From contig JAUXFG010000074.1 of assembly GCA_030620115.1 (NCBI GenBank), forward strand, positions 1 to 18,454: a stretch of 18,454 bases of DNA, in the 5' to 3' direction. The DNA is from Candidatus Fermentibacterota bacterium. Lineage in GTDB: Bacteria > JAFGKV01. The notes under the pieces were generated by a model that made no database searches, was not told where the DNA came from, and saw nothing but the letters and a program-made list of their open reading frames with translations. Positions 1 through 7,058 of the stretch are shown here, in pieces (position 1 is the first letter of the stretch; every line of letters starts with the position of its first letter). The position numbers were made by a program, and so were the translations under genes.

Positions 1-405
1 AGCGATTACATGTTTGCAAAGGACAGGATTTTCGCGAACCTGAACTTGGATGACCAGGAACTCGTGCTCTACGAACGATTGGCGACTCTCCTCGAGAAGA
101 CGGCAGTGCAACCTGATCTCGTGCTTTACTTGCAGGCGAGAACCGAAGTGCTCCTTCAGAGAATAAAACATCGCGGTCGTCAATTTGAGAAAAGAATAAG
201 CAATGAATATATAGAAATGCTCAATGAAGCATATAATCGCTTTTTCTTTAACTATAAATTATCGCCTGTTATTGTTATTGACACAAACGATGTTGATTTT
301 AGACATGATAATTATCATCTTGATCAACTCATTGACTCCATGTGGCATATGGAGGAAGGGGTCAAAGTATGGATCCCTGGCAAAACCGAAGAGGATACAC
401 CATGA
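1..405 (+). CDS. Deoxynucleoside kinase (deoxyadenosine/deoxyguanosine kinase type), 5'-truncated by window edge
   Basis: The reading frame is open from base 1 (S-D-Y-M-F-A-K-D-R-I-F-A), so the gene begins upstream and the ATG at 10 is internal. The visible 134 residues match the C-terminal two thirds of the bacterial dNK family, which phosphorylates deoxynucleosides for salvage. Seen: the SDY-x-F-x-KDRIFA segment, PDLVLYLQA, and the arginine-rich LID (LLQRIKHRGRQFE). The N-terminal P-loop lies outside the window. The stop TGA (403-405) overlaps the panB ATG as ATGA, which implies translational coupling. A folK-dNK-panB-panC order is known in several FCB-group genomes, so folK may lie just upstream. 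Oddity: bases 181-340 are only about 28% GC (45 of 160 by hand count), against about 51% for bases 1-180. Confidence 0.88.
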   Translation, partial: SDYMFAKDRIFANLNLDDQELVLYERLATLLEKTAVQPDLVLYLQARTEVLLQRIKHRGRQFEKRISNEYIEMLNEAYNRFFFNYKLSPVIVIDTNDVDFRHDNYHLDQLIDSMWHMEEGVKVWIPGKTEEDTP

Positions 406-1208
406 ATGAGGTGGTTACACCCAGGCTGCTGAAACGATGGAAAAAGGATGGCCGTCCCATCGTCGCTCTTACCGCGTATGACTTCCCCACCGCTCGAATT
501 CTCGATGAGGCCGGTGTTGATGTAATACTCGTCGGTGATTCATTGGGTATGGTGCTCATGGGCCTGCAAGACACGGTAAACGTGACTATGGACGCCATGG
601 TCCACCATACGAGCATGGTCACCCGTGCCGTGAAGCGGGCCTTGGTCGTGGCAGACCTCCCCTTTCTCTCGTATCATCTGTCTCCTTCCCACGCATTGTC
701 CAATGCGGGTAGGCTCATGCAGGAGGGCGGCTGCCAGGCGGTGAAGCTCGAAGGCTGCAGGCCTGAGTTAACGGAATCGCTCGTTGATGCGGGGATACCG
801 GTGATGGGACACCTTGGCCTCACGCCCCAGAATATCCGCCTCACAGGACATTACCGCGTATCCGGGAGGAGTGAGAAAGAGCATGATCTGCTCGTGGAGC
901 AGGCTTCTATCATGGAAAAGGCCGGCTGTTTCAGCCTGGTTCTTGAATGTACCATGCCGGATCCCGCGCGAGTCATGACCTCATCTATAACCATTCCCAC
1001 TATCGGTATCGGCTCTGGGGATGGCTGTGATGGGCAAATCCTGGTCCTTCACGACATTATTGGGCTCTCAACCTCCCCGCCCGCTCGATTTGCGAGAAGA
1101 TACGCGGCTGTGGGTGACGAAATACGACGCGCGGTGGAATCCTACGCTGCCGATGTCCGAGAGCGCCGTTTCCCCACAGCAGAGGAGAGCTACGGCAAAG
1201 CGAAGTAG
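402..1208 (+). CDS. panB: 3-methyl-2-oxobutanoate hydroxymethyltransferase (ketopantoate hydroxymethyltransferase)
   Basis: Cytosolic first step of pantothenate synthesis: it transfers a hydroxymethyl group from methylene-tetrahydrofolate to ketoisovalerate, giving ketopantoate. The protein is 268 aa, the usual family length (about 264). Family motifs run in order: LTAYDFPTARILDEAG, ILVGDSLGMV (metal-binding Asp), VVADLPF, AVKLEG (substrate Lys/Glu), MGHLGLTPQ, LVLECTMP (catalytic Glu region) and IGIGSGDGCDGQILVLHD. I chose the ATG at 402 because it overlaps the upstream stop as ATGA, has GAGG at 391-394 as a ribosome site, and gives the family N-terminus. A longer in-frame extension to 342 would run far into the kinase gene. 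panC follows after 5 bases. The family assignment is secure. Confidence 0.97.
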   Translation: MNEVVTPRLLKRWKKDGRPIVALTAYDFPTARILDEAGVDVILVGDSLGMVLMGLQDTVNVTMDAMVHHTSMVTRAVKRALVVADLPFLSYHLSPSHALSNAGRLMQEGGCQAVKLEGCRPELTESLVDAGIPVMGHLGLTPQNIRLTGHYRVSGRSEKEHDLLVEQASIMEKAGCFSLVLECTMPDPARVMTSSITIPTIGIGSGDGCDGQILVLHDIIGLSTSPPARFARRYAAVGDEIRRAVESYAADVRERRFPTAEESYGKAK

Positions 1209-1213
1209 ACGAC

Positions 1214-2077
1214 ATGGAGGTAATCAAATCCAATAGTGAGCTCAAGGTGTGGCGCGCATCGGCCCGAGGCGACACTGCGTTGGTGCCCACCATGGGGTCC
1301 TTCCATAACGGGCATCTCTCATTGATCCAGCGCGCACGCCAACGTGCAGATACAGTCATCGTCTCGCTTTTCGTCAACCCCACCCAATTCGGCCATGGGG
1401 AAGACTTGGAAACGTACCCAAGAGACCTCGAGCGCGATGCCGCCCTGGCCGAGGAGCGTGGTGCGAATTGCCTTTTCGCTCCCCCTGTCCATGAGATGTA
1501 TGGGAGACTTCACGCCACGTACGTGTACTGGCCCGAGCTCGGGTCCCGACTCTGTGGGGAAACACGTCCCAATCATTTCCAGGGCGTGGCCACCATTGTG
1601 CTCAAGCTATTCAATCTTGTCCGACCCGATCTCGCGGTGTTCGGACGAAAGGATGGCCAGCAGGTACTTCTGATCCAGCGACTCGTGGCGGATCTCAACC
1701 TCGATATCCGGATCGTCGTGAGTCCTACAGTCCGCGAGCCGGATGGGCTCGCCATGAGCAGCAGGAACATCAACCTGACCAAGAGCGAGAGAAGCCAGGC
1801 TCTCGGTTTGTATGCTGCGCTTCGCGCCTGCAAGGAGAGGATCCTCCGTGGCGAATGGGCGTCGGAGTCGTTAGTGGGGACAATGCACGAGGCATTGGGG
1901 CAATTCCCAGGCCTTCGACCAGAATACGTGGAGATCGTGGATAGGGATTCGTTGTGTTCCGTCGAATCCGTCGATACAAACGTCATGGTCGCTGCGGCGG
2001 GAGGAGTAGGATCCACGAGATTAATCGACAACCTCTGGACCTATGAAATGGAAGGAGCCATAGGTGTTGAACTCTGA
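1214..2077 (+). CDS. panC: Pantothenate synthetase (pantoate--beta-alanine ligase)
   Basis: ATP-dependent condensation of pantoate with beta-alanine, through a pantoyl-adenylate, in the cytosol. The protein is 287 aa, normal for PanC. The nucleotidyltransferase signature VPTMGSFHNGHLSLI (HxGH-type) is near residues 25-39. It is followed by SLFVNPTQFG, the HFQGVATIVLKLFN pantoate-site segment, VFGRKDGQQ (family usually FGEKDYQQ) and REPDGLAMSSRN (the KMSKS equivalent). It lies 5 bases after panB, with no clear Shine-Dalgarno, so it probably relies on coupling to panB. panD, which often completes the cluster and makes beta-alanine, does not follow; the next gene is a glmU-like gene. Confidence 0.97.
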   Translation: MEVIKSNSELKVWRASARGDTALVPTMGSFHNGHLSLIQRARQRADTVIVSLFVNPTQFGHGEDLETYPRDLERDAALAEERGANCLFAPPVHEMYGRLHATYVYWPELGSRLCGETRPNHFQGVATIVLKLFNLVRPDLAVFGRKDGQQVLLIQRLVADLNLDIRIVVSPTVREPDGLAMSSRNINLTKSERSQALGLYAALRACKERILRGEWASESLVGTMHEALGQFPGLRPEYVEIVDRDSLCSVESVDTNVMVAAAGGVGSTRLIDNLWTYEMEGAIGVEL

Positions 2078-2095
2078 CATGTTTTGTCTGTGGGA

Positions 2096-2134
2096 CGTCT
2101 CCCCTGCCAGGAACAGACGGCGGGGATACGTTTT
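2096..2134 (+). terminator. Possible Rho-independent terminator after panC
   Basis: In the 80-base gap after panC, CGTCTCCCCTGCC (2096-2108) can pair with GGCGGGGATACG (2119-2130), with one mismatch and one bulged base. TTTT follows at 2131-2134. The stem is GC-rich but imperfect and the T-run is short. It would separate panBC from the glmU-HIT pair. Only moderately supported. Confidence 0.4.
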
Positions 2135-2157
2135 GCAGCCGCGGAAAAAGTCCTGAG

Positions 2158-2916
2158 ATGGGTCTGGCGGCAATCATCCTGGCGGCAGGTCAGGGCAAGC
2201 GTATGAAATCATCTATCCCGAAAGTTCTTCACGAACTCAACGGCAAGCCGGTGCTGCAGTATGTCATCGAGGCTGCTACGCAGGCGGGGGCCGATCCCGT
2301 AGTCGTGGTTGCGGGGCCGGATTCGGATACCATAGGCCGGCTCGCACATTCCTTGGGATCCCTTGTGGTGATCCAGCCGATACCTAAAGGAACCGGAGAC
2401 GCCGTGAAGTGGGCGCTGGCGGCGCTTGATCAAAACCAAGGGGAGCTTCTTGTTCTGTGCGGCGATGCACCTCTCATTTCCGGCGCCCTCTTGATGGAAC
2501 TGACGGATATTCATAGAAAGCATGATGCGGATGCCACCATATTGACGGCAGAGCTTGACGATCCTACCGGATACGGCAGAATCATTCGGAACGCCGAGGG
2601 CAGAGTGATCCGAATCGTGGAGGAGGCAGACGCCGACGCACAAGAACGACTGGTGAGGGAAGTAAACACCGGAGCCTATTGCTTCTCGCCGGAAAGTCTC
2701 AACAATCAGCTCGCCGCGCTGAAATCGAAAAATGCTCAGGGCGAGTTCTATCTCACGGATGTGGTCGGCGCGCTGGTGGAGCAAGAAAAACAGGTACGTG
2801 CCCTCTCCATGGGGCGCCCAGTGGGACCGTTGGGCATCAACACCAAGGAAGACTTCGAGAAGACCGAAGAAGCCCTTGCCAAGCTCTCCAGCCCGCTTCG
2901 CCATGAGATCCGGTGA
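2158..2916 (+). CDS. glmU: Single-domain GlmU-type UDP-N-acetylglucosamine pyrophosphorylase (uridylyltransferase)
   Basis: Nucleotidyltransferase of the GlmU N-terminal family, which forms UDP-GlcNAc from UTP and GlcNAc-1-phosphate for peptidoglycan and LPS. Seen in order: LAAGQGKRMKSSIPKVLH (residues 8-25), KGTGDAV (77-83), the metal-binding LCGDAPL (100-106), GYGRI (138-142), REVNTGAY (167-174), GEFYLTDVV and GINT (226-229). All major active-site positions of the pyrophosphorylase domain look intact. At 252 aa it is about half of the bifunctional GlmU (about 456 aa): the left-handed beta-helix acetyltransferase domain is absent and the protein ends cleanly. Acetylation of GlcN-1-P must be done by another protein, or the sugar substrate may differ. 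The stop overlaps an in-frame GTG of the HIT gene. The symbol refers to the family only. Confidence 0.85.
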   Translation: MGLAAIILAAGQGKRMKSSIPKVLHELNGKPVLQYVIEAATQAGADPVVVVAGPDSDTIGRLAHSLGSLVVIQPIPKGTGDAVKWALAALDQNQGELLVLCGDAPLISGALLMELTDIHRKHDADATILTAELDDPTGYGRIIRNAEGRVIRIVEEADADAQERLVREVNTGAYCFSPESLNNQLAALKSKNAQGEFYLTDVVGALVEQEKQVRALSMGRPVGPLGINTKEDFEKTEEALAKLSSPLRHEIR

Positions 2917-2951
2917 GAGATGCGACACAGAGAGAAGAGGAGACCTTAGGC

Positions 2952-3437
2952 GTGGAACGGCTCTGGGCTCCGTGGCGTATGGAGTATATCATGAGTGCAA
3001 AAGATAAAAAAGATTGCATTTTCTGTGTGGCGGCACACGACAGTGAAGGCCTGGTGCTGTATCGAAATGAGCTCGTGGTTGTGCTGCTCAACCGATTCCC
3101 CTATACAAACGGGCATATCATGGTGGCGCCTAGCCGTCACGTTTCCGAGCTGGGGGCGCTTTCGACAGATGAATCACATGCCCTCATGGATGCTCTTCAA
3201 AACTGCGAACAGGTTCTCAAGAAGGAGTATCAACCTCAGGGTATGAACATCGGCATCAATGAAGGAACATGTTCAGGGGCCGGTATCCCAGGACATATCC
3301 ACATTCATCTCGTTCCCCGTTGGGTGGGCGACACGAACTTCATGCCGGCCATCGGAAACGTCAGAGTTCTCCCCGAATCCTTGGATGAGACGCTTGAGCG
3401 ACTCATGGTACATTTCAAGGAACTCGATCAGAAATAG
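2952..3437 (+). CDS. HIT-family hydrolase/phosphorylase (Ap4A phosphorylase-like)
   Basis: The protein belongs to the HIT superfamily group whose members start with ERLWAPWRMEYI and contain a CxxC pair. It likely acts on dinucleoside polyphosphates or nucleoside-phosphate conjugates in the cytosol. Seen: ERLWAPWRMEYI (residues 2-13), C22-I-F-C25, LNRFPYTNGHIMVAP (46-60), GMNIGINEGTCSGAGI (97-112), the histidine triad H115-I-H117-I-H119-L (H117 the expected nucleophile) and PRWVGDTNFMP. I chose GTG 2952 because AGGAGA (2938-2943) sits 8 bases upstream and the family N-terminus begins there. An in-frame GTG at 2913 overlaps the glmU stop and would add 13 residues with no family match. Probably co-transcribed with glmU. 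Exact substrate unknown. Confidence 0.93.
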   Translation: MERLWAPWRMEYIMSAKDKKDCIFCVAAHDSEGLVLYRNELVVVLLNRFPYTNGHIMVAPSRHVSELGALSTDESHALMDALQNCEQVLKKEYQPQGMNIGINEGTCSGAGIPGHIHIHLVPRWVGDTNFMPAIGNVRVLPESLDETLERLMVHFKELDQK

Positions 3438-3450
3438 ATTCTCGTTAGTG

Positions 3451-3607
3451 TTCGCGCAGGAATAAGTTCGCAGTCTTGGCGCACATATTTGGTCCCCCCA
3501 TGTAGAGGCATCCGCCAGCTGGCGGACCGTGCCCACCACAGACGTAGTCCCCCACAGTACGCGGGATGAAGATGGGATGTCAAAATGTGAGCTTATTCCT
3601 GCGCGAA
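3451..3607. repeat. MITE-like inverted-repeat element (157 bp)
   Basis: This non-coding gap holds a perfect 16-bp terminal inverted repeat: TTCGCGCAGGAATAAG (3451-3466) and its exact reverse complement (3592-3607). A perfect 16-bp palindrome, TCCGCCAGCTGGCGGA (3511-3526), lies near the middle. I see no convincing target-site duplication in the flanks and no ORF inside. It could be a miniature mobile element or a dispersed structural repeat. It separates the HIT gene from the LytR_C gene. Confidence 0.7.
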
Positions 3608-3641
3608 AGAGAAGCGGTAGCTTGATGAGGAAATATCAGTA

Positions 3642-4139
3642 GTGGCACCAAGTCGTAAACGGCGCGCAAAATCCTCCTCAAGAAGAAAACAGAGGAAGCC
3701 CAAGGGGGGTTCGATCCTGTGGTGGTTGCTGCCGGGGTGCATCGTGGGCCTGTTTCTTCTCTCCATAGCACTTCGACATCGATCATTGCCTGCGCCTCCG
3801 CCCACTCCACCGAAGAACCCCATACGTGTGGAAGTTCTCAATGGCTGCGGGAAGATCGGTCTGGCGGGAGCCATCACCAGGGAATTACGCCGACGAGGCG
3901 TTGATGTCGTCTATACGGGCAATGCGTCAGAAATGAATCATGAAGTCACGCTTATCATCGACCGGGGAGGGGGAAACCCGTCAGTAAGACATATCGGCCG
4001 ACTTACAGGCTGCAAGAACCACCTTTCGAGCCGGGACGGCAGGCAGGATCGAGATATTACACTCATCATCGGTATGGACTACGAGGAGCTTTTTCCCGAT
4101 ATATCCGAGAACCGTGACAGATGGTGGCTGCTTCCTTAG
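3642..4139 (+). CDS. Membrane-anchored LytR C-terminal (LytR_C) domain protein
   Basis: A 165-aa protein with a very basic N-terminus (R/K-rich residues 4-21), one membrane segment at about 25-43 (ILWWLLPGCIVGLFLLSIAL), a proline-rich linker (49-60) and a LytR_C-type domain from about residue 61. That domain shows IRVEVLNGCGKIGLAGAITRELRRRGVDVV (61-90), TLIIDRGG and a terminal DITLIIGMDYEELFP. LytR_C domains often follow LCP ligase domains; here the domain stands alone on a membrane anchor facing outward, and its function is unknown. The start GTG at 3642 has GAGG (3627-3630) 11 bases upstream and directly follows an out-of-frame TAG. The Ppx/GppA-like gene follows after 69 bases. Confidence 0.75.
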   Translation: MAPSRKRRAKSSSRRKQRKPKGGSILWWLLPGCIVGLFLLSIALRHRSLPAPPPTPPKNPIRVEVLNGCGKIGLAGAITRELRRRGVDVVYTGNASEMNHEVTLIIDRGGGNPSVRHIGRLTGCKNHLSSRDGRQDRDITLIIGMDYEELFPDISENRDRWWLLP

Positions 4140-4206
4140 GGCACGGCGAAACGTGAGTTGCACCATTCCCTGCCGATGTGGTAGTCGCGGAACTGACCAT
4201 AGCGAC

Positions 4207-4222
4207 TCATGAGCGCTCATGA
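4207..4222. promoter_or_regulatory. Perfect 16-bp palindrome across the proposed start of the Ppx/GppA gene
   Basis: TCATGAGCGCTCATGA (4207-4222) is its own exact reverse complement and contains the ATG at 4209. Just upstream, AGTCGC (4183-4188) and GCGACT (4202-4207) form a 6-bp inverted repeat. Together they could form an operator or leader structure, or show that translation really starts at ATG 4242. This is seen in sequence only; no regulator is known. Confidence 0.35.
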
Positions 4223-5150
4223 AGAATCTGGCCCAATCGCCATGAATATCTCTGCTATCGATATTGGCAGCAATTCATTGCGCCTTATGGTTGGCCAGGA
4301 GACCGTTTCCGGATTTCGATTTGTTGCCACGCATGCAATAACCACGCAGCTCATCCAAGGAATCCGGGACAATGGGATGTTGCAGGGCCTTCCCATGAGA
4401 CGATCATTGCGTGCAGTGGCCAAGCTCGTGGTTTTGGCCCAGTCGTATCATGCGCCGAAACCACGTCTTGCGGCAACCGAGAGCTTGAGGGCTGCCGCCA
4501 ATCGGCAGCTTCTCATCGATCTCGTGATGCGCAGGCATGGATTGAGCATAGAGGTTCTCTCCGCCGAAGAAGAGGCGGCTCTCACTTTTGCCAGTGTGAG
4601 GAACAATATATTTCCCATGGGTGAGTTGACCGTGGCGGATTTGGGAGGTGGTTCCCTTGAGATTGCCTCGGGGTCTGGCGACTCTCCTGAAAGCTGGTCA
4701 GGCTATCCACTGGGCTGTGTTACGTTGACTGCAACCCACCTCTCCAATGAGCCCCCGGGCATCGATGCATGGGAGCGAACACGGATTTTTGCACGAACCG
4801 TGCTCAGAGAGCGTTTGGCGATACACGGCACGCTCGTGGGGTGTGGTGGCGCCTTCACATCAGTGGCAGACATGTCCATCGGTCTTAGTCGTAACCAAGA
4901 CGCTCCTCTGCGTGGATACCGCCTTGAGCACTCTTCAATCATCCAGAGTGGCAGATTTCTCGCCTCATTGCCCTCGGCCAGACGTGCCCTTCTCCCGGGA
5001 ATTTCGCGAGCAAGAGCGCCTCTTGCTCCTGCAGGAACTGCTATCATCGCAGCCCTCCTTGATCTCTCGGAGGGCTGGTGTTTGGTCAGTGATCGCGGAT
5101 TTGCATGGGGTCTCTTGTTAGATACCTGGGCACGCTCCAAGCAGCGTTGA
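4209..5150 (+). CDS. Ppx/GppA-family exopolyphosphatase/pppGpp phosphatase-like protein
   Basis: ASKHA-fold phosphatase family that hydrolyses polyphosphate or pppGpp. Seen: AIDIGSNSLRLMVG (16-29, phosphate 1 loop), LAATESLRAAANR (87-99), LSAEEEAALTF (117-127, catalytic Glu), VADLGGGSLEIA (142-153, phosphate 2 loop), YPLGCVTLT (166-174), GCGG, LLPGISRARAPLAPAGTAII and a terminal SDRGFAWGLLLD. At 313 aa it is the short two-domain form, without the C-terminal HD-like region of long Ppx/GppA. The start is uncertain: ATG 4209 lies in a palindrome and ATG 4242 (giving MNISAIDIGSNS) fits the family better; neither has a clear ribosome site. Polyphosphate and pppGpp cannot be told apart as substrates from the sequence. 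Confidence 0.88.
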   Translation: MSAHEESGPIAMNISAIDIGSNSLRLMVGQETVSGFRFVATHAITTQLIQGIRDNGMLQGLPMRRSLRAVAKLVVLAQSYHAPKPRLAATESLRAAANRQLLIDLVMRRHGLSIEVLSAEEEAALTFASVRNNIFPMGELTVADLGGGSLEIASGSGDSPESWSGYPLGCVTLTATHLSNEPPGIDAWERTRIFARTVLRERLAIHGTLVGCGGAFTSVADMSIGLSRNQDAPLRGYRLEHSSIIQSGRFLASLPSARRALLPGISRARAPLAPAGTAIIAALLDLSEGWCLVSDRGFAWGLLLDTWARSKQR

Positions 5151-5573
5151 TGAGGGAAGGAGTTCGGGACAAAATACGGAGATGTTTCAGGACAGGCCCT
5201 TCGACCAAGCTCAGGACATGCCGGGAAGTGGTTTACACTTTCGGAACCCTCCTTGCAATGACTGAGGCCCCAGGGGTCATCGCGAGCACTTCGACTTCGC
5301 TCAGCATAAACTCCGCGCGGCGATCTCAATTGAGGTCATGAGATTGCTTCGTCGTTACCTTCCTCGCAATGACAGGTGGAGGGGCTGGTCATCGCGAGCG
5401 GTAGCGTGGCGATCTCAGTTGAGAGCATGAGATTGCTTCGTCGCGGGCTCTATCCTGCCTCCGGGGCGTATGCCTACGCCCCGGAGGGGGCTTGTCGAAG
5501 GGCTCCTCGCAATGACTGAGGGTGGTGCCACGATTCCGGAATCTCCATAGGGGGATTACATAGTTTTATTTAT
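5151..5573. repeat. Block of dispersed palindromic repeats (no gene)
   Basis: A 423-base non-coding stretch. Two units, 5276-5373 and 5388-5516, each begin GTCATCGCGAG and end CTCGCAATGAC, a near-perfect inverted pair. They share a 36-base core (5319-5354 and 5408-5443) matching at 33 positions, itself a hairpin (GCGATCTCA with TGAGATTGC). A third right end, CTCCTTGCAATGAC, sits at about 5249-5262. Stretches like CTTCGACCAAGCTCAGGACA (about 5199-5218) are a second repeat type. Similar repeats are widespread in environmental bacterial genomes. Their mobility and role are unknown. Confidence 0.75.
5458..5487. repeat. Perfect 13-bp hairpin inside repeat unit B
   Basis: CCTCCGGGGCGTA (5458-5470), a TGCC loop, then TACGCCCCGGAGG (5475-5487) form a perfect 13-bp stem. 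It is inserted between the core and the right end of the second repeat unit, which is why that unit is 129 bp rather than 98 bp. No T-run follows on either side, so a terminator is unlikely. Confidence 0.7.
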
Positions 5574-7058
5574 TTAGCGCTTCGGGGGAAAGATCCCACC
5601 GCGTTCCTTGACTCGCTGAAGAAGCTTCTTGGTTGGACCTATATGGATCGATGCACTCAACCGGTCCATCTCGCGCAGGAAATGCGCCGCAATATCCCCG
5701 CTCTCGATAATGAGCAATGCCTCATCGTTGTTGGTATTGGCCGCTGATGACCAGTTATGACTCCCTGTGATGACGATCATGGAATCGATGACTGCGAACT
5801 TGTGGTGCATCTTGTCCCCCTCGGGGAGAATAGCAAGTCCCAGTCTACCTGGTGATGTACTCCACGGACGATTCCTTGCACCGGTTTCCGAGCTTGTCTC
5901 GAACTTGCCTCTTTCTTTGAGCGCCATCTGCCACATATCCAATGTTTCGCTATAGTACCTGGTCGCAAAGCTCATATCAAAGATGCCACGAAGCTGCAAA
6001 TCAGGGCATTCCCTATGAGCCGCCCATATCGCGTCGACGATCTCCTGGGCGCTGAAGACAAACTGGGCGAGATCTACTGAGCGTCTGGCCCGACGGATGG
6101 TTCGAACGATCAATCCATTGCTCGTATGCTCATAGGGGATCTTGGCTGAGGCGGGTGAGAATTGAACCGTGATGGGACAGCCATCCACCGTCACAGTCCG
6201 AGGACGACGATGAGGCTTCTGCTTCCCGAATCTGCTATCCTCAAGCCCTCCGGGGCCATCACCCCACATGATCTCGAACTCCTCTTCAAACATGCGGGCA
6301 AGCGCTGGGCTCTCGAAAACAAGCAGATGATTCGTATTTCCCCTGGTGAGAGGATTCGCGAAATCACCATGCACCCCGCTCATGGTGAAATTCACGGAAC
6401 CACACACCACAATCCTCCGGTCCACAACCAAAAACTTGTGGTGCATGGTCCCACTCCCCTTGCTGCCATCTGCAGTGTCATCGATGATGGGGATACGTGT
6501 CTGTTTCAGTATATGGAGTGCGTCGCGCTGAGCTGCCTCCTCGAGGGAGATCTCACCGTTCCCATCCAGATCCGCCAAGTGCACGAACTCATAGTATTTT
6601 CGTCTTGCATACTCGCTCAGCCGTCTCACGTCAGCCTTCGAGAGTTCGCTCGGAATACGGCTGTACTTGTTCTCTAGGATGATCCTTACAACCACTCCCC
6701 GTTGGTGGCTTTCCTGGAGCGCCTCCGCAAGAGTGGGGAGATTTATCTCCTGGACAGCCACATCCACGCTGCTCTGCGCACTATCAACGAGCGCACAGAG
6801 CACTTCCTCCAGATTGTCACCATAGCGCCAGATATCACGGTACGTTTCCCAGTAAACCGCAGCCCGAGATCCATTGAAGAAACAAGCCAGATGGGGTAAT
6901 TGGGGCAATAATCCGATGAGCGGACGCGGGACCTCCTCCTCAACAATCTTCTTTCTTGGCCACTGATCCTCGAAAGGCAGGTGACGATGGAGCAAGATCA
7001 ATAGCAGCACCGCGATCAGGATACACGCGATCAGCACAACCTTTGTTCGTGTTCTCAT
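5574..7058 (-). CDS. Membrane-anchored phospholipase D-like protein with two HKD motifs and an EF-hand loop
   Basis: A 494-aa PLD-superfamily protein; members hydrolyse or transfer phosphodiester groups on lipids or nucleic acids. An N-terminal membrane segment or uncleaved signal (residues 6-24) suggests an extracytoplasmic catalytic part. HKD motif 1 is H206-x-K208-x4-D213 with GSVN (220-223); motif 2 is H418-x-K420-x4-D425 with GSHN (432-435), so both active-site halves are intact. Between the first core strands and HKD1 is a canonical EF-hand calcium loop, D163-x-D165-x-N167-G-E169-I-S171-x-x-E174. Start ATG at 7058-7056, with GGGGGA about 8 bases upstream on the minus strand. It is divergent from the peptidase operon and is the only minus-strand gene. 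Its substrate (lipid or DNA) cannot be inferred. Confidence 0.9.
   Translation of the reverse strand: MRTRTKVVLIACILIAVLLLILLHRHLPFEDQWPRKKIVEEEVPRPLIGLLPQLPHLACFFNGSRAAVYWETYRDIWRYGDNLEEVLCALVDSAQSSVDVAVQEINLPTLAEALQESHQRGVVVRIILENKYSRIPSELSKADVRRLSEYARRKYYEFVHLADLDGNGEISLEEAAQRDALHILKQTRIPIIDDTADGSKGSGTMHHKFLVVDRRIVVCGSVNFTMSGVHGDFANPLTRGNTNHLLVFESPALARMFEEEFEIMWGDGPGGLEDSRFGKQKPHRRPRTVTVDGCPITVQFSPASAKIPYEHTSNGLIVRTIRRARRSVDLAQFVFSAQEIVDAIWAAHRECPDLQLRGIFDMSFATRYYSETLDMWQMALKERGKFETSSETGARNRPWSTSPGRLGLAILPEGDKMHHKFAVIDSMIVITGSHNWSSAANTNNDEALLIIESGDIAAHFLREMDRLSASIHIGPTKKLLQRVKERGGIFPPKR

Noticed and set aside
3625-3642. Tiny leader ORF (MRKYQ) ending at TAG that overlaps the GTG of the LytR_C gene
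   Set aside because: Five codons with no own ribosome site; probably incidental. It also supplies the GAGG used by the downstream gene.
4703-5329. 208-codon minus-strand frame over the Ppx/GppA 3' end and repeats
   Set aside because: Antisense to conserved motifs (LLPGISRARAP) and extends into non-coding repeats; composition looks like a shadow frame.
5276-5516. CRISPR array
   Set aside because: Only two units of unequal length with internal palindromes and shared cores; no regular repeat-spacer spacing and no cas genes.
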